Below, one piece after another: positions 20,204 to 29,071 of a DNA stretch of 39,209 nucleotides. Source of the stretch: CAZGWE01 sp964529405. Its GTDB lineage: Bacteria > Patescibacteriota > UBA1384 > XYA2-FULL-43-10 > 1-14-0-10-43-13. The notes beneath the pieces were generated by a model. That model worked only from the letters and a program-made list of their open reading frames with translations, did not search any database and had not been told where the DNA came from. The stretch spans positions 1-39,209 of the forward strand of contig CAZGWE010000007.1 in assembly GCA_964529405.1 (NCBI GenBank), read 5' to 3'. Position 1 is the stretch's first letter, and each line of letters starts with the position of its first letter. A program made the translations under genes and the position numbers.

Positions 20204-23121
20204 TTACCATTCAAACACATCGACTATCTTCTCGATCACGCTTTTTATTCGACCAATAACACTCTTTCGCTCCAGGATTCTTGGCGGAGCCGGTAATAGA
20301 TCGGCGATTTCCTGTTCTTCCGGCATCTTCTGAGTGTATAGGTACTCGCCGACCAGATTCTCGATTTTTTCAATCGGGATATTCTCTTTTTGAGCCAGCT
20401 CCCTCACAACATTAGCTCGTTCGCTGGACCAGAATTCACTGAACGCCTTTTCGACATTGTCAGCTTTGTCGATTTTCGGCAGATTCTCCTCAATAAATTT
20501 CTTAATCAGGTCTTTTTTCTTACGTAGTTGTACGTCCCGGTCAAACAAGCGAAGAATATCCTCTGTCTTCCTCTCACGAATAGCGTCAGAACTAATATTT
20601 TTTAATCCGGCAATCAAAAGAATTATATAGTCAAAGTTAATGATATCCCGTACAGTTAATTCAAGCTCAAAGTCAATTTGATCCAAAATCGATTCCGGCC
20701 CGTTATGATCTTTCCGCTCCTCATAAATATCCAAGTACTTGCTTTGATAATCGTAAAATTCTTGTTCTGAAATGCTTAAGTTCTCAAACGAAAACTCCGC
20801 AAAAGTCTCAAGAGATGACTTAATGCGCAGAAGATCGCGAAAAGTTTTCACAAAATCAGCCTTCTCCTCTTCGCTCTGCAGACCGTCAACAGATGAAACT
20901 GTCGGAACCTTTAGACGCAACTCTTTTAGCTTATCCTCAAATTCTACCCTCTGCTTCTCGTAAGGTTTCTTGAAGACAATTTCTTTGGCGTTCTCATCGC
21001 CGAACAGGGCCAACGCCGTGTCCGTTGCTTTCTTCAAATTCCTAAACGAAATAATATTGCCGTGCGGTTTGTCTGAATCGAGCAGGCGATTTGTTCTTGA
21101 ATAGGCTTGAACCAGACCGTGATAGCGCAAGTTTTTATCAACATACAAAGTATTAAGGCGCGGGCTATCAAAGCCGGTCAAAAACATATTAACCACCAGC
21201 ACCAGGTCAACTTGCTTTTCCTTGATTCTTTTCTGCAAATCCCGATAATAATCGTAGAATCGATCAGTCGAAAAAACAGTTAAATATGTTTGGTTGTAAT
21301 CCTTAATACAACTTTCCAGAAAATCGCGCGAATGCTGGTCGCCAACCGTTCCCTCGCCGGCAAAGACGTCGACATCAAGCATATCGCCACTTTCATCTTC
21401 ATTGGCTTGATAGGTAAAGATTGTAGCAATCTTAAAATCATCCGCTTTTTTGGCTTTGAATAAGGTGTAATACTTTTTTAAAACCTCGATACAACTGACC
21501 GCAAACAGCGCGTTAAATTTTCCATTCTTTGTTTTACGTTTCCAGTCAGCTAAAACGTAGTCGGCAGTTTTATTAAGCCGGTCGGCGCTTTCCAGCGAGT
21601 TGGCGCCGTACCAGAGCGGCGGGNNNNNNNNNNTTCCAGCACTTCTTTGGTGTCAACCCCGGGTACCAGCGTCTCAGCAAAGATATCTTTATCAATCGTA
21701 TCATCGTCTTTTTGTCGATAACGCCCGACGTACTCGACAGCAAAGCCCAGTACGTTATTGTCGGAAATGGCATTGGTAATAATATACTTGTGCAGGCAAG
21801 TACCGAAAACATCAGCTGTCGTTACTCCGCCAACATTGTTGTCGGCAAAAATCGGCGTACCGGTAAAGCCGAAAAGCTGTGCTTTTTTGAAGAACGCTTT
21901 GATTCGGGCATGCGTTTGACCAAACTGGCTCCGGTGGCATTCGTCAAAAATTATCACCACCTTCTCACTGGAAAGATACTCCAAACTTTTCAAATATCGT
22001 TCACGGCCAATAGCGATATCGAGTTTTTGAATTGTAGTCACGATCAACTTCCTGTTTTTGTCCGCCAACTGCGCCACCAGATTGCGCGTGTTATCTGTCC
22101 CGTCCACCGATCCGTCAGAGAACGAGTTAAATTCCTTGGTGGTCTGAATGTCCAAATCTTTTCTGTCCACAACAAAAAGCACTTTCTTAATCTCCGGTAT
22201 CCGTGAAAGCACCTGGCTTGCCTTGTATGAAGTTAAAGTTTTGCCGGATCCCGTGGTGTGCCAAATGTAGCCGTTCTTATCAGATTCCATAACACGGTTT
22301 TCAATCGCTTTGACGGCATAATACTGATACGGCCTAAGCACCATCGGGATTTTCAAGGATTCAGCTAGCACAATATATTCCGCAATCATTTTGGAAACTG
22401 TGCACTTGCCCAAAAAGGCAGTGGCGAATTCATCAAGCTTGGTAATCTTGTTGTTTTGCTCATCTGTCCAGTAGAAAGTTTGTTCAAACGATTGGCTCGG
22501 GTTGTTGGAAAAATACTTTGTGTTGACGCCATTACTGATAACAAAAATCTGGACATACTCAAAAAGCGTGCCGGTAAACGAATGCCGGTGGTAACGCTGG
22601 ATCTGATTGAATGCTTCTTTCATCTCCATACCCCGGCGCTTGAGTTCAATCTGCACCAGCGGCAAGCCGTTTATCAACAGTGTCACATCATAGCGGTTTT
22701 CATACCGCCCGACCTGAGTAATCTGGTGTGTTACCTGATACTCGTTTTTGCACCACTGGTCCATATTGAAAAACCGGACATAAAAAGTGCTCTCATCATC
22801 ACGAGCCAGAGCAAAGCGATCTCTCAAAGTCTTAGCTTTCTGAAACCGATCACCTTTATTGAGGTGGTTTAATATCCGCGAAAACTCCGCCTCCGAAAAG
22901 GTGGTCTGATTAAACTTCTCCAGCTGAATTTTAAGATTCTCTGTTATCGTTCGAGCTTGCCTGCCCAGCGAAGCCTCGGCGGCGTTGGGTCGAGAACTAC
23001 CGCCATCACCTGTCATCCTGAGCGTTAGCGAAGGATCTCTGATCTCCACCGGCGCAAACCCCAACCTCCGCAATTGCGTCATCAAAGTTTGTTCAAGTTG
23101 TTGTTCTGTTTGTGTTGTCAT
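20204..23121 (-). CDS. hsdR: type I restriction enzyme R subunit (with assembly gap)
   Basis: Motor and nuclease subunit that cuts DNA after long-range translocation. The start ATG at 23121 (MTTQTEQQLEQTLM) is the usual HsdR opening. Nuclease motif QIELKRRG, with the endonuclease fold around residues 160-200. Helicase motifs: HTTGSGKT (Walker A), FDECHRSQFG (motif II), FGFTGTPIF (motif III), then the C-terminal helicase region (LVVNMFLTGFDSPRLNTLYVD, YSRTNRL) and a helical tail. A 10-base N run at 21624-21633 breaks the frame because its length is a placeholder; the sense on both sides belongs to one protein. Two stretches look inserted: about 30 residues after FAPVEI, whose DNA (23011-23040) matches a common dispersed repeat, and a piece around the N run (WYGAN then a second CTGGAA), which may be a repeat that caused the gap. 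Confidence 0.9.
21624..21633. other. assembly gap of 10 N inside hsdR
   Basis: Placeholder Ns; the hsdR frame does not continue across 10 bases. The flanks carry a CTGGAA on both sides and GC-rich repeat-like sequence (GGTACGGCGCC), so the missing part is probably repetitive. Confidence 0.95.
22937..23045. repeat. dispersed-repeat insertion inside hsdR
   Basis: TGTCATCCTGAGCGTTAGCG with AAGGATCT after it is a widely seen intergenic repeat. Here it is translated into RDPSLTLRMT and what follows, between FAPVEI and the NLKIQLEKFN that continues ordinary HsdR alignments. The insert keeps the frame. Confidence 0.6.
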
Positions 23122-23504
23122 AATGTTGTCCACCCTGCGATAAATTCTTTTGCGAACTCGTAATCCATATCGCTATTATCTTTTTCCTTGTAGTAAATCT
23201 CGAGAAAAACTACCTCCAAGGTTTTGGGACAAAACGCATAAATTATTCTGATACCGCTTCGGACACCTTTGCCGCGCAACGCCTTGCAGGCAAATTTTTT
23301 GATTTTATAAATCTGAATACTTGGTTGGTTAAAATTTGGGATAAGCCAAATAGATCCACTGTCAATTTTCGGCACATGATTGTGAAACAGCTCAATAGTG
23401 AAAGTTTTGGCAATTTCCAAATCTTCTTCCAGCGTCCTATATTTCTTAAGAAGCTTTTTCATTTGTCTGTCAAATCTGGGATGCTGACTATACTTGATCA
23501 TCAT
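23118..23504 (-). CDS. RelE/ParE-like toxin
   Basis: 128 residues; family-like pattern of two N-terminal helices (FDRQMKKLLKKYRTLEEDLEIAK) followed by a beta-sheet: IWLIPN, IQIYKIKKFACKALRGKGVRSGIRIIYAF, LEVVFLEIYYKEKDN. This matches RelE/ParE ribosome-dependent mRNA-cleaving or gyrase-targeting toxins; the catalytic residues of this group cannot be assigned with confidence. It overlaps the Panacea-domain gene by 17 bases upstream and the start of hsdR by a few bases downstream. The pairing suggests toxin and antitoxin. Confidence 0.65.
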   Translation of the reverse strand: MMIKYSQHPRFDRQMKKLLKKYRTLEEDLEIAKTFTIELFHNHVPKIDSGSIWLIPNFNQPSIQIYKIKKFACKALRGKGVRSGIRIIYAFCPKTLEVVFLEIYYKEKDNSDMDYEFAKEFIAGWTTL

Positions 23505-24255
23505 ACTTCCTTACGGACGTGTCATCTGTTCGATAGAACACCGCCTCGTAAGGAATCTCTTTCCCCTCTGGCGTTGCAATCCATGGCACATCTTTGTGAG
23601 AAAATTCGGATAGCTCTTTTGCCGTACAGTTTCCCAGTCTCTCGATTTCTTCATCAATATGGTTTAACTCACGGCCGGTTAGCACTGTTAAATCCGGTTC
23701 GACAACGGGTATATATTTCGTCTGCTCTTTGTTAAAAAATTTGGTTTTGACTTCTTCAATCTGTCCGGCGGCTACCATTTCTTTAACAATGGCAGCAAAC
23801 TCGACCGGCGTCGGCCCGTAATGGTTTCTGATATAACGGGCACCGATGAGTTGCTCCTCAAATTTTTCGTAGTAGTCGAAATCGCAAAAGTACAAAATCT
23901 TATAAAGCACAGTTTGCCCGACATTGGGAAGAGCCCCGATTTTTTGAGTTATATAGAGTAGTACATTTTTGAATTTTTCAACATTCTCAGCCGGTACGCT
24001 AATTCTCTCTGTAACTTTCGCTTTTTCGTTGGGACGACTTTTTTCCAAAATTACCTCTTTTGGTTTTTCCTCGCCCAAAACCTCGCTCGTGCTAATCCCG
24101 AGCGCTTCTGCCAATTTTCTAATTTCCGAAATTGTCATCTCTTTTTTGCCATTAATAATCTTGGCGGCGGTAGGCCGGGAAATACCAAAAATCCCCGCCA
24201 GCTCCTCCTGAGAAATGTTTCTCTCCAACAAAAGTTTTTTCAAATCATTGCCCAT
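23488..24255 (-). CDS. Panacea-domain antitoxin with N-terminal HTH
   Basis: 255 residues with the start at 24255 (MGNDLKKLLLERNISQEE), preceded by GGGG; a longer frame to 24339 lacks a ribosome site. Residues 1-55 are an HTH of the Xre type (GISRPTAAKIINGKKEMTISEIRKLAEALGIS). Residues about 100-235 show the Panacea (DUF4065/SocA-like) pattern: LPNVGQTVLYKILYFCDFDYYEKF, IGARYIRNHYGPTPVEF, and the C-terminal SHKDVPW. Panacea proteins are known as antitoxins that neutralise diverse small toxins and are often encoded just upstream of the toxin, as here. The HTH suggests autoregulation. The cassette sits between an unknown gene and hsdR. Confidence 0.8.
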   Translation of the reverse strand: MGNDLKKLLLERNISQEELAGIFGISRPTAAKIINGKKEMTISEIRKLAEALGISTSEVLGEEKPKEVILEKSRPNEKAKVTERISVPAENVEKFKNVLLYITQKIGALPNVGQTVLYKILYFCDFDYYEKFEEQLIGARYIRNHYGPTPVEFAAIVKEMVAAGQIEEVKTKFFNKEQTKYIPVVEPDLTVLTGRELNHIDEEIERLGNCTAKELSEFSHKDVPWIATPEGKEIPYEAVFYRTDDTSVRKYDDQV

Positions 24256-24276
24256 AAATACCCCGTTTTTTATATT

Positions 24277-24295
24277 GTTCGAGCTTGTCGAGAAC
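24277..24295. repeat. short imperfect palindrome of dispersed type
   Basis: GTTCGAGCTTGTCGAGAAC resembles the common TTCGACAAGCTCGAA repeat family. It lies upstream of the Panacea gene in its probable promoter region. Confidence 0.5.
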
Positions 24296-24368
24296 TGTTT
24301 TTCTGCTTTCAGTATAAAGCGAGTAAATATAATTGTCAATATCTTTGTAAATATTATTTACAATACTT

Positions 24369-24393
24369 GTCATTCCTGCAAATGCGGGAATCT
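24369..24393. repeat. dispersed palindromic repeat
   Basis: TGTCATTCCTGCAAATGCGG and the following GAATC form the familiar GTCATTCC...GGAATGAC palindrome. It is fused to a truncated copy of the hsdR 5' end (24401-24432). Confidence 0.7.
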
Positions 24394-24400
24394 TGGTGAT

Positions 24401-24432
24401 ATTTCAAGTTGTTGTTCGGATTGTGTTGTCAT
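24401..24432 (-). pseudogene. second copy of the hsdR 5' end
   Basis: On the minus strand an ATG at 24432 begins MTTQSEQQLEI, nearly identical at DNA level to the functional hsdR start at 23121 (MTTQTEQQLEQ), and is then cut off by a palindromic repeat with a stop soon after. It lies 36 bases past the gene ending at 24468, where hsdR would be expected. This is a relic of the original hsdR start. Confidence 0.65.
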
Positions 24433-24467
24433 TTGTTCTTTTCGTCTAAAAAACGTCTAAATTGATT

Positions 24468-25379
24468 TTATTCATCTAAATTTTTTAAGTTAGACAAATT
24501 TGGATTCCAAACCATATCAGCTCTCGCAAGTTGTTCTACCGAATACCCTCTGACATTCATAAAGGTGCTTAGCACGATATTTTTTCTGGCCAACTTTTTC
24601 TTATGTTCTAGAATCCTTTTTGCATCATTTTCGATTTCCCAGTCTATTGGTTCCTTAATTAATTCATAATTGAGTAATTTATTTGGACTATAGTGGATAA
24701 TTCTAGCTATAGCTAAGCCGTCCTCCATCCCTTTGTATGATGTTGTTTCACTATTGCCATTAATGTTCACGGTTAACTCTCCAAATTGATGGTTTTCTGG
24801 TTCACATATCTCGTCGAATACTAATCTTAGTTCATTATCCCCGTAAACAAATTTTTTGTTCCATAATGCGAAGGTACTCCATGGGACCTTATAGGCTATA
24901 CCGACGTCATTTGTTCGCACATCCCTGTTTTCAAATAGTCTCATTTCGGTATCGCTTGAAACATTGTCCCTCAATTTGTAACCGACTACGATCATGTTCC
25001 TACTATCGCCTTCACCCCTTTCCTCTTTTCCTGTAATTTTCTCAACTAACGTATTAATATGTTCCACTCCGAATTTTACTTCTTTTGAGAAGGTTAGAAG
25101 ATGCGGTTGGGTGGTTTGTTTTGTTTTGTTAAGTTTTTCGACCACTTTGTTAAAAGCGGTTGGCCTTGTTGGGTAGGAGTCAAAAATTGTCTCACAGGTA
25201 ACGTTATTTAATTTGAATTCTTTGTCTGAATCGGTTACGACAATCAACTTTTCAATAGAGAAATTGCGGTTTGCGTACCCACTGAGTCGGTCAGTAATAT
25301 TCTCTCGACTTATTTGATAATCTTCTTTTTTAATCCTTGTTGCTAATACAATTGGTTCATTTGGAGTTTTATCGGGCAT
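24468..25379 (-). CDS. hypothetical protein in the hsd operon
   Basis: 303 residues. The ATG at 25379 has a strong AAAGGAGG. Mixed alpha/beta with no motif I recognise: early strands (PIVLATRIKKEDY, IEKLIVVTDSDKEF), a central helical region around LLTFSKEVKFGVEHINTLVEKITG, then strand-rich VVGYKLRDNVSSDTEMRLFE, and a C-terminal helical part (EIENDAKRILEHKKKLARKN). It has no membrane segment. It is encoded between hsdS and the hsdR relic in the same direction, so it belongs to the defence operon and may be a specificity or regulatory partner. Function unknown. Confidence 0.7.
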   Translation of the reverse strand: MPDKTPNEPIVLATRIKKEDYQISRENITDRLSGYANRNFSIEKLIVVTDSDKEFKLNNVTCETIFDSYPTRPTAFNKVVEKLNKTKQTTQPHLLTFSKEVKFGVEHINTLVEKITGKEERGEGDSRNMIVVGYKLRDNVSSDTEMRLFENRDVRTNDVGIAYKVPWSTFALWNKKFVYGDNELRLVFDEICEPENHQFGELTVNINGNSETTSYKGMEDGLAIARIIHYSPNKLLNYELIKEPIDWEIENDAKRILEHKKKLARKNIVLSTFMNVRGYSVEQLARADMVWNPNLSNLKNLDE

Positions 25380-25401
25380 TAGCCTCCTTTATCTCTCGCT
25401 A

Positions 25402-26586
25402 TTACACAAACAGCTGCTGGAGGAGGTATTTTTTGAAAAATTTTGCCTGATCCAGCTGCTTATTTATTAAATCGACCTTATTATCTAACGATGTCAAAAA
25501 TTCCGCGATTTTTCCTTGCTCCTCGTAACTTGGCATAACTATACTAATTTTTAGCAAATCAGACTTATTTAATTTTGCACGACTTGTTCCGTTTATGAAG
25601 CTACGGATGTCCTTGTGCACTAAAGAATAAAAAAGAAAAATTTCGTTAGATTTATTTTGAATCGCTCTTAAAACATGTGCGTGGTTATTTACCCATGTCT
25701 TACCGCTAATTTTTTGCGCTATTGGTCGTGTCGCAAACTGATCAAAGTTCCCACCATCTTCCGCAAGCAGTATTAATGGTTCATTAAAAAGATAATCATT
25801 CACGTAGCCAACAATACCATTTGCTCCGTAGTATGGGATATTACCTTGCATCACCGAACGATCATTTTCGTTTACTGGTTTTCGTTTATTATCCAAACAT
25901 TCGGAAATGTCTCCCAACTTCTTTTCCTCCCAGTCGGGATAGTCGGAGCCATCGGGTTTTTTGAAACGTATTTTTTGACTGAAAATCGCCTGCATCACGC
26001 CTTTTTTGTATTTTTCAAATTGAGTTTTTTTGTTTTCCAGGTAAGATATTTTTTCATCCACCGCCATCAAAAATTCTGCAATTTTTTGCTGCTCGGGTAA
26101 AGGTGGAATATTGACCTTTAGGTTTCTGATAACACCTAGTGCAATAAATTTTTGAGTGTTACCTGTATTATCACAATGAAATTGTTTCAGAATTGGTTGA
26201 CTGTTTAAATAATGAATCAAAAACCTATTTTCAAGCGACTGTTTTTCTTTGATTAAGGCAACATTCTTGATCGCGAAGTTATCTGACATAAGACGGACCG
26301 GGTTACCAATAGTTCCTATCATACCAAATAGGATGTCGCCGATATTTACACCAGAGCGCTTCTTTATATTCTTGAAATCGTTTTCCGATATTTGGCTAAC
26401 ATTCTCCAAATCAAGCACACCGTTTTTCATCAGGTTTTTGGAAGTAACTAACGGATAGCCACTTGCGACATATTTCGGAGAGTCATGCGTGCCATCACGG
26501 ACATCAGCAACTGTGCCAAGCTTTTTTTCTTGCCATTCGTCAGTGAATTCTTTGAATCTAAGTTTTGGAAGGTTTGTTTTCATCAT
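25402..26586 (-). CDS. hsdS: type I restriction-modification S subunit
   Basis: 394 residues, the DNA-specificity subunit that guides HsdM and HsdR. The start at 26586 (MMKTNLPKLRFKEFTDEWQ) overlaps the upstream HEPN gene by 29 bases. Two target-recognition domains of about 150 residues each are joined by the conserved helical spacers: PPLPEQQKIAEFLMAVDEKI (about 140-160) and VMPSYEEQGKIAEFLTSLDNKVD (about 345). The second half starts WEEKKLGDI, repeating the first WQEKKLGTV. The recognised site is likely bipartite. The specificity of each TRD cannot be read from sequence. Confidence 0.93.
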   Translation of the reverse strand: MMKTNLPKLRFKEFTDEWQEKKLGTVADVRDGTHDSPKYVASGYPLVTSKNLMKNGVLDLENVSQISENDFKNIKKRSGVNIGDILFGMIGTIGNPVRLMSDNFAIKNVALIKEKQSLENRFLIHYLNSQPILKQFHCDNTGNTQKFIALGVIRNLKVNIPPLPEQQKIAEFLMAVDEKISYLENKKTQFEKYKKGVMQAIFSQKIRFKKPDGSDYPDWEEKKLGDISECLDNKRKPVNENDRSVMQGNIPYYGANGIVGYVNDYLFNEPLILLAEDGGNFDQFATRPIAQKISGKTWVNNHAHVLRAIQNKSNEIFLFYSLVHKDIRSFINGTSRAKLNKSDLLKISIVMPSYEEQGKIAEFLTSLDNKVDLINKQLDQAKFFKKYLLQQLFV

Positions 26587-27391
26587 CTTTAGTTAATACT
26601 AAATTTTCTATTGGAGGAAAAATGATCGGGAATATTGTTGACAGACACTTCACAATGGCATTATTTGCTTCAGCCAACTCAACCCGATAAATGTTCGGAT
26701 GTTTCTCTTTAACCATAAAAGAATAGGTTGTCTCCACTAATTTGCCTTTGTGCTCTACGGCGACACTGGTAGTTAGCCCCATAGTATTGTCCTCGCTGTG
26801 AATTCTGTGACTAAACTCGTTTCGTCTTTGCTGGAAAATATTTATAAACTTATTTCGATTAAGCTCTTTTAAAGCATCTACAACAACTGAATTACGACCC
26901 CCGGGATATTTCTGGAGATATTTTAGGAGAGAACCAAATGTACACTCTTTTATTCCCATTTCCGTATCATGACAAGTACAGCGACTTATTAATAATAACT
27001 TACCACCATTATCAGGATGTTCGAGATAGCAGCGAACCATCTGAGCAATTTTATCCAGACATGCATAAATTCGTAAAATCGCGTTATCAATAGTATAGGT
27101 GATTAAAAACTCTTCATCATCGGGATCATATTGCACTTCGGCCTTTTCTAGGTATAACTTTTTACCACTGGCGTGCAGATTTAGGATGTTTTCAAGTGCT
27201 AAAATGCTCTTAACCAGCCCTTTTAGCATTTTTTGAATTTCTATCGACCACTGAGCCGCTTCTGCTCTTTTGCCACCCTTAAAAGCAGCCATAAGTACCA
27301 ACGGATTCGAGAATAATACCATTTGGGGGGACAACAACTTAATATCTATGTTCTTCTGTTCTTTAATATTATTTTTAATTTTCTTATTCAT
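26558..27391 (-). CDS. HEPN-like protein in the hsd operon
   Basis: 277 residues, helical. A segment RRNEFSHRIHSED (about 190-202) has the Rx4-6H signature of HEPN nucleases, which typically cleave RNA; nearby helices (IYACLDKIAQMVRCYLEH, LKYLQKYPGGRNSVVVDALKEL) fit the HEPN bundle. It resembles the Cthe_2314-like HEPN proteins, but I am not certain. It lies 38 bases downstream of the PIN-like gene and overlaps hsdS, so it is cotranscribed. HEPN proteins are frequent toxins in defence islands. The PIN-like gene beside it may be its partner, though its usual partner would be an MNT-type nucleotidyltransferase. Confidence 0.55.
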   Translation of the reverse strand: MNKKIKNNIKEQKNIDIKLLSPQMVLFSNPLVLMAAFKGGKRAEAAQWSIEIQKMLKGLVKSILALENILNLHASGKKLYLEKAEVQYDPDDEEFLITYTIDNAILRIYACLDKIAQMVRCYLEHPDNGGKLLLISRCTCHDTEMGIKECTFGSLLKYLQKYPGGRNSVVVDALKELNRNKFINIFQQRRNEFSHRIHSEDNTMGLTTSVAVEHKGKLVETTYSFMVKEKHPNIYRVELAEANNAIVKCLSTIFPIIFPPIENLVLTKDDENKPSKT

Positions 27392-27429
27392 CGCTAAATT
27401 CTTTAAGCCTAAGTTTGGAAGTGTACATT

Positions 27430-27846
27430 TTATTTGTATTCACGATTAATCAGGTGTTCTTGTAATTCGGTCGGTGACATCACAATAATTCCAAGGACTT
27501 TTAATTCATCTCGCTTGCTTAAAATATCATCCCTGTCTTCGGAGACAAAAACATCATTACCACTTCTATGGTGAGCTTCAAGCTGCCTTGCATCTTGGAT
27601 ATTGTTTTTCCCAACAATCTTGAGTATGTCATCAAAAATACAGTCATTACCAGCCCACACACTCCCATCGCCCCACTTGGACACTCCCCACACCCCGACA
27701 GGGCCGATTTTAGGCTTAATCTTATTATATTTTCCGTTCTCCAAATCAACGGCGCTAACCACAACTACATTCTTCACCTCGCGCAGCTTTCTCAAACTAG
27801 CACCGCTATCAGCTGTAACCTTGATAATTTTTTCTTCATTTTGCAT
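27430..27846 (-). CDS. PIN-like domain protein
   Basis: 138 residues. The C-terminal half carries a PIN-like pattern: DARQLEAHHRSGNDVFVSEDRDDILSKRDELK with regularly placed acidic residues, then a strand (LGIIVMSPTELQEHL). The N-terminal part (VVVVSAVDLENGKYN, KIGPVGVWGVSKWGDG) is less typical, and the first acidic residue of a PIN active site is not certain. PIN domains are often toxin RNases. The start ATG is at 27846 with the conserved inverted repeat at 27920-27950 upstream, a possible autoregulatory operator. Cotranscribed with the HEPN gene. Confidence 0.5.
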   Translation of the reverse strand: MQNEEKIIKVTADSGASLRKLREVKNVVVVSAVDLENGKYNKIKPKIGPVGVWGVSKWGDGSVWAGNDCIFDDILKIVGKNNIQDARQLEAHHRSGNDVFVSEDRDDILSKRDELKVLGIIVMSPTELQEHLINREYK

Positions 27847-27919
27847 AGTTTGTTGGGGCTAAATTCTTTGAATCTAAGTTGTGGAGTATTGAGTTGTAAT
27901 ATATTTTGACAATATCATA

Positions 27920-27950
27920 CGATCACAAAATATACAATATTTTGTGATCG
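27920..27950. promoter_or_regulatory. perfect 31-bp inverted repeat, probable operator
   Basis: CGATCACAAAATAT and its complement flank a 3-base ACA. A further GATCACAA-like piece lies at about 27961-27968. It lies between the Fic gene (downstream end at 27986) and the PIN-like gene, next to TATGAT-like promoter sequence on the minus strand. AT-rich arms and palindromy suit an operator for a DNA-binding repressor, or a Fic transcript-end stem; no clear U-tract confirms the latter. Confidence 0.55.
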
Positions 27951-27985
27951 ATGTTAAAGATGATCACAATTCTTGTTCCGATTTT

Positions 27986-29068
27986 TCAGTAGTCCAACAA
28001 ATCTAAGAATTTTTTGTTGTAATATATCTTTTCCTTTTTGTGCTTAAAGGATTGCAAAATATTTTTTTCCAAAAGCAAATTCATGTATTTCATTGCAGTG
28101 TTGTGGTGAATATCTAACGCCTTTGAAAGTTGAGCCTGATTATAAAACGGGTTGGCGAATAAATAATTTACTAAATCCAGGGAATATATTTTTGGGATTT
28201 TGGTTTTAACATCGATGGCGGTCGTCTCCTGTAATCTCTTGATGTTAAGCACTGTATCTGCAGTTTCATGAGCTTGAGTCTCCACGGCAGTCAAAACATA
28301 CATCACCCAATCTTTCCAACTATTTTCTGCTGTTACTTGTCTTAATAATCGGTAATAGTCTGACCGGTGTTTCTGAATATATCCGCTAATAAAAAGAATC
28401 GGTAAGTTAAGTCTTTTCATTAGAACCAAATACAAGACCATCAATATTCTTCCCGTTCTGCCGTTACCGTCATAAAAGGGATGGATACACTCAAATTGAC
28501 AATGCAAAATAGCCATCCTAATCAACGGGTCAACGTCATCGGAAAAGTCATTATAATAGTTTTCATAATTACCCAACAAGTCCAGAATTATTTTTTCGCC
28601 CTCTGGCGGAGTATATAGAATTTCACCAGTGGTGGCATTTTTAATGCTTGTGCCTGGCAACTTCCTGACTCCTCGTTTATTTGGCTCAAGAACCTTTTGA
28701 ATGGAAATATAAGAATTTGTATGCAAGAACCCGTTTTTCAAAATCAACTCATATCCCTCTCTCAACGCTTCAGTGTAGTGCAAAGTTTCTTTTTGAGCCT
28801 TTGACATTTCCTTGTCTGGAAATAATTCTGCACGAAATACTTCACTAACAGTCGTGTTGATATCCTCAATACCCGAACTTGCAACTGCCTCTCTGACAGA
28901 CAATGGCTCAATAAGTAATGTACTATTTGGAATCGCTATTGACGAGTTATTTAAAGATGCCAATTGAATGTTCGCCTTGTTAACTTTTTTCAAAATTTCT
29001 ATATCGTCAAAATTAAAATCAGGCGGTAACACGGGCAAATCATTATATGGTTTTCTGGGATCAAACAT
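27986..29068 (-). CDS. Fic-family protein with C-terminal winged helix
   Basis: 360 residues. The catalytic motif HPFYDGNGRTGR (about 196-207) is the complete Fic motif, so AMP transfer to target proteins is plausible. An SSGIED sequence near residue 65 matches the inhibitory (S/T)xxxE(G/N) helix with Asp at the last place, so the protein may be kept inactive by its own N-terminus (class II Fic). The N-terminal DLPVLPPDFNFDD is typical of Fic_N. The C-terminal 70 residues hold a winged-helix-like segment (LDIHHNTAMKYMNLLLEKNIL). The gene begins 3 bases after the hsdM stop, with AAGGAG inside hsdM, so it is coupled to the methylase. Such Fic genes often sit beside hsd genes. Targets unknown. 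Confidence 0.85.
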   Translation of the reverse strand: MFDPRKPYNDLPVLPPDFNFDDIEILKKVNKANIQLASLNNSSIAIPNSTLLIEPLSVREAVASSGIEDINTTVSEVFRAELFPDKEMSKAQKETLHYTEALREGYELILKNGFLHTNSYISIQKVLEPNKRGVRKLPGTSIKNATTGEILYTPPEGEKIILDLLGNYENYYNDFSDDVDPLIRMAILHCQFECIHPFYDGNGRTGRILMVLYLVLMKRLNLPILFISGYIQKHRSDYYRLLRQVTAENSWKDWVMYVLTAVETQAHETADTVLNIKRLQETTAIDVKTKIPKIYSLDLVNYLFANPFYNQAQLSKALDIHHNTAMKYMNLLLEKNILQSFKHKKEKIYYNKKFLDLLDY

Positions 29069-29071
29069 CTT

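Noticed and set aside
21550..21623. C-terminal end of HsdR as RRSGTAPTRWKAP after the gap
   Set aside because: Artefact of the 10-N placeholder; the correct frame after the gap reads WYGANSLESADRLNK.
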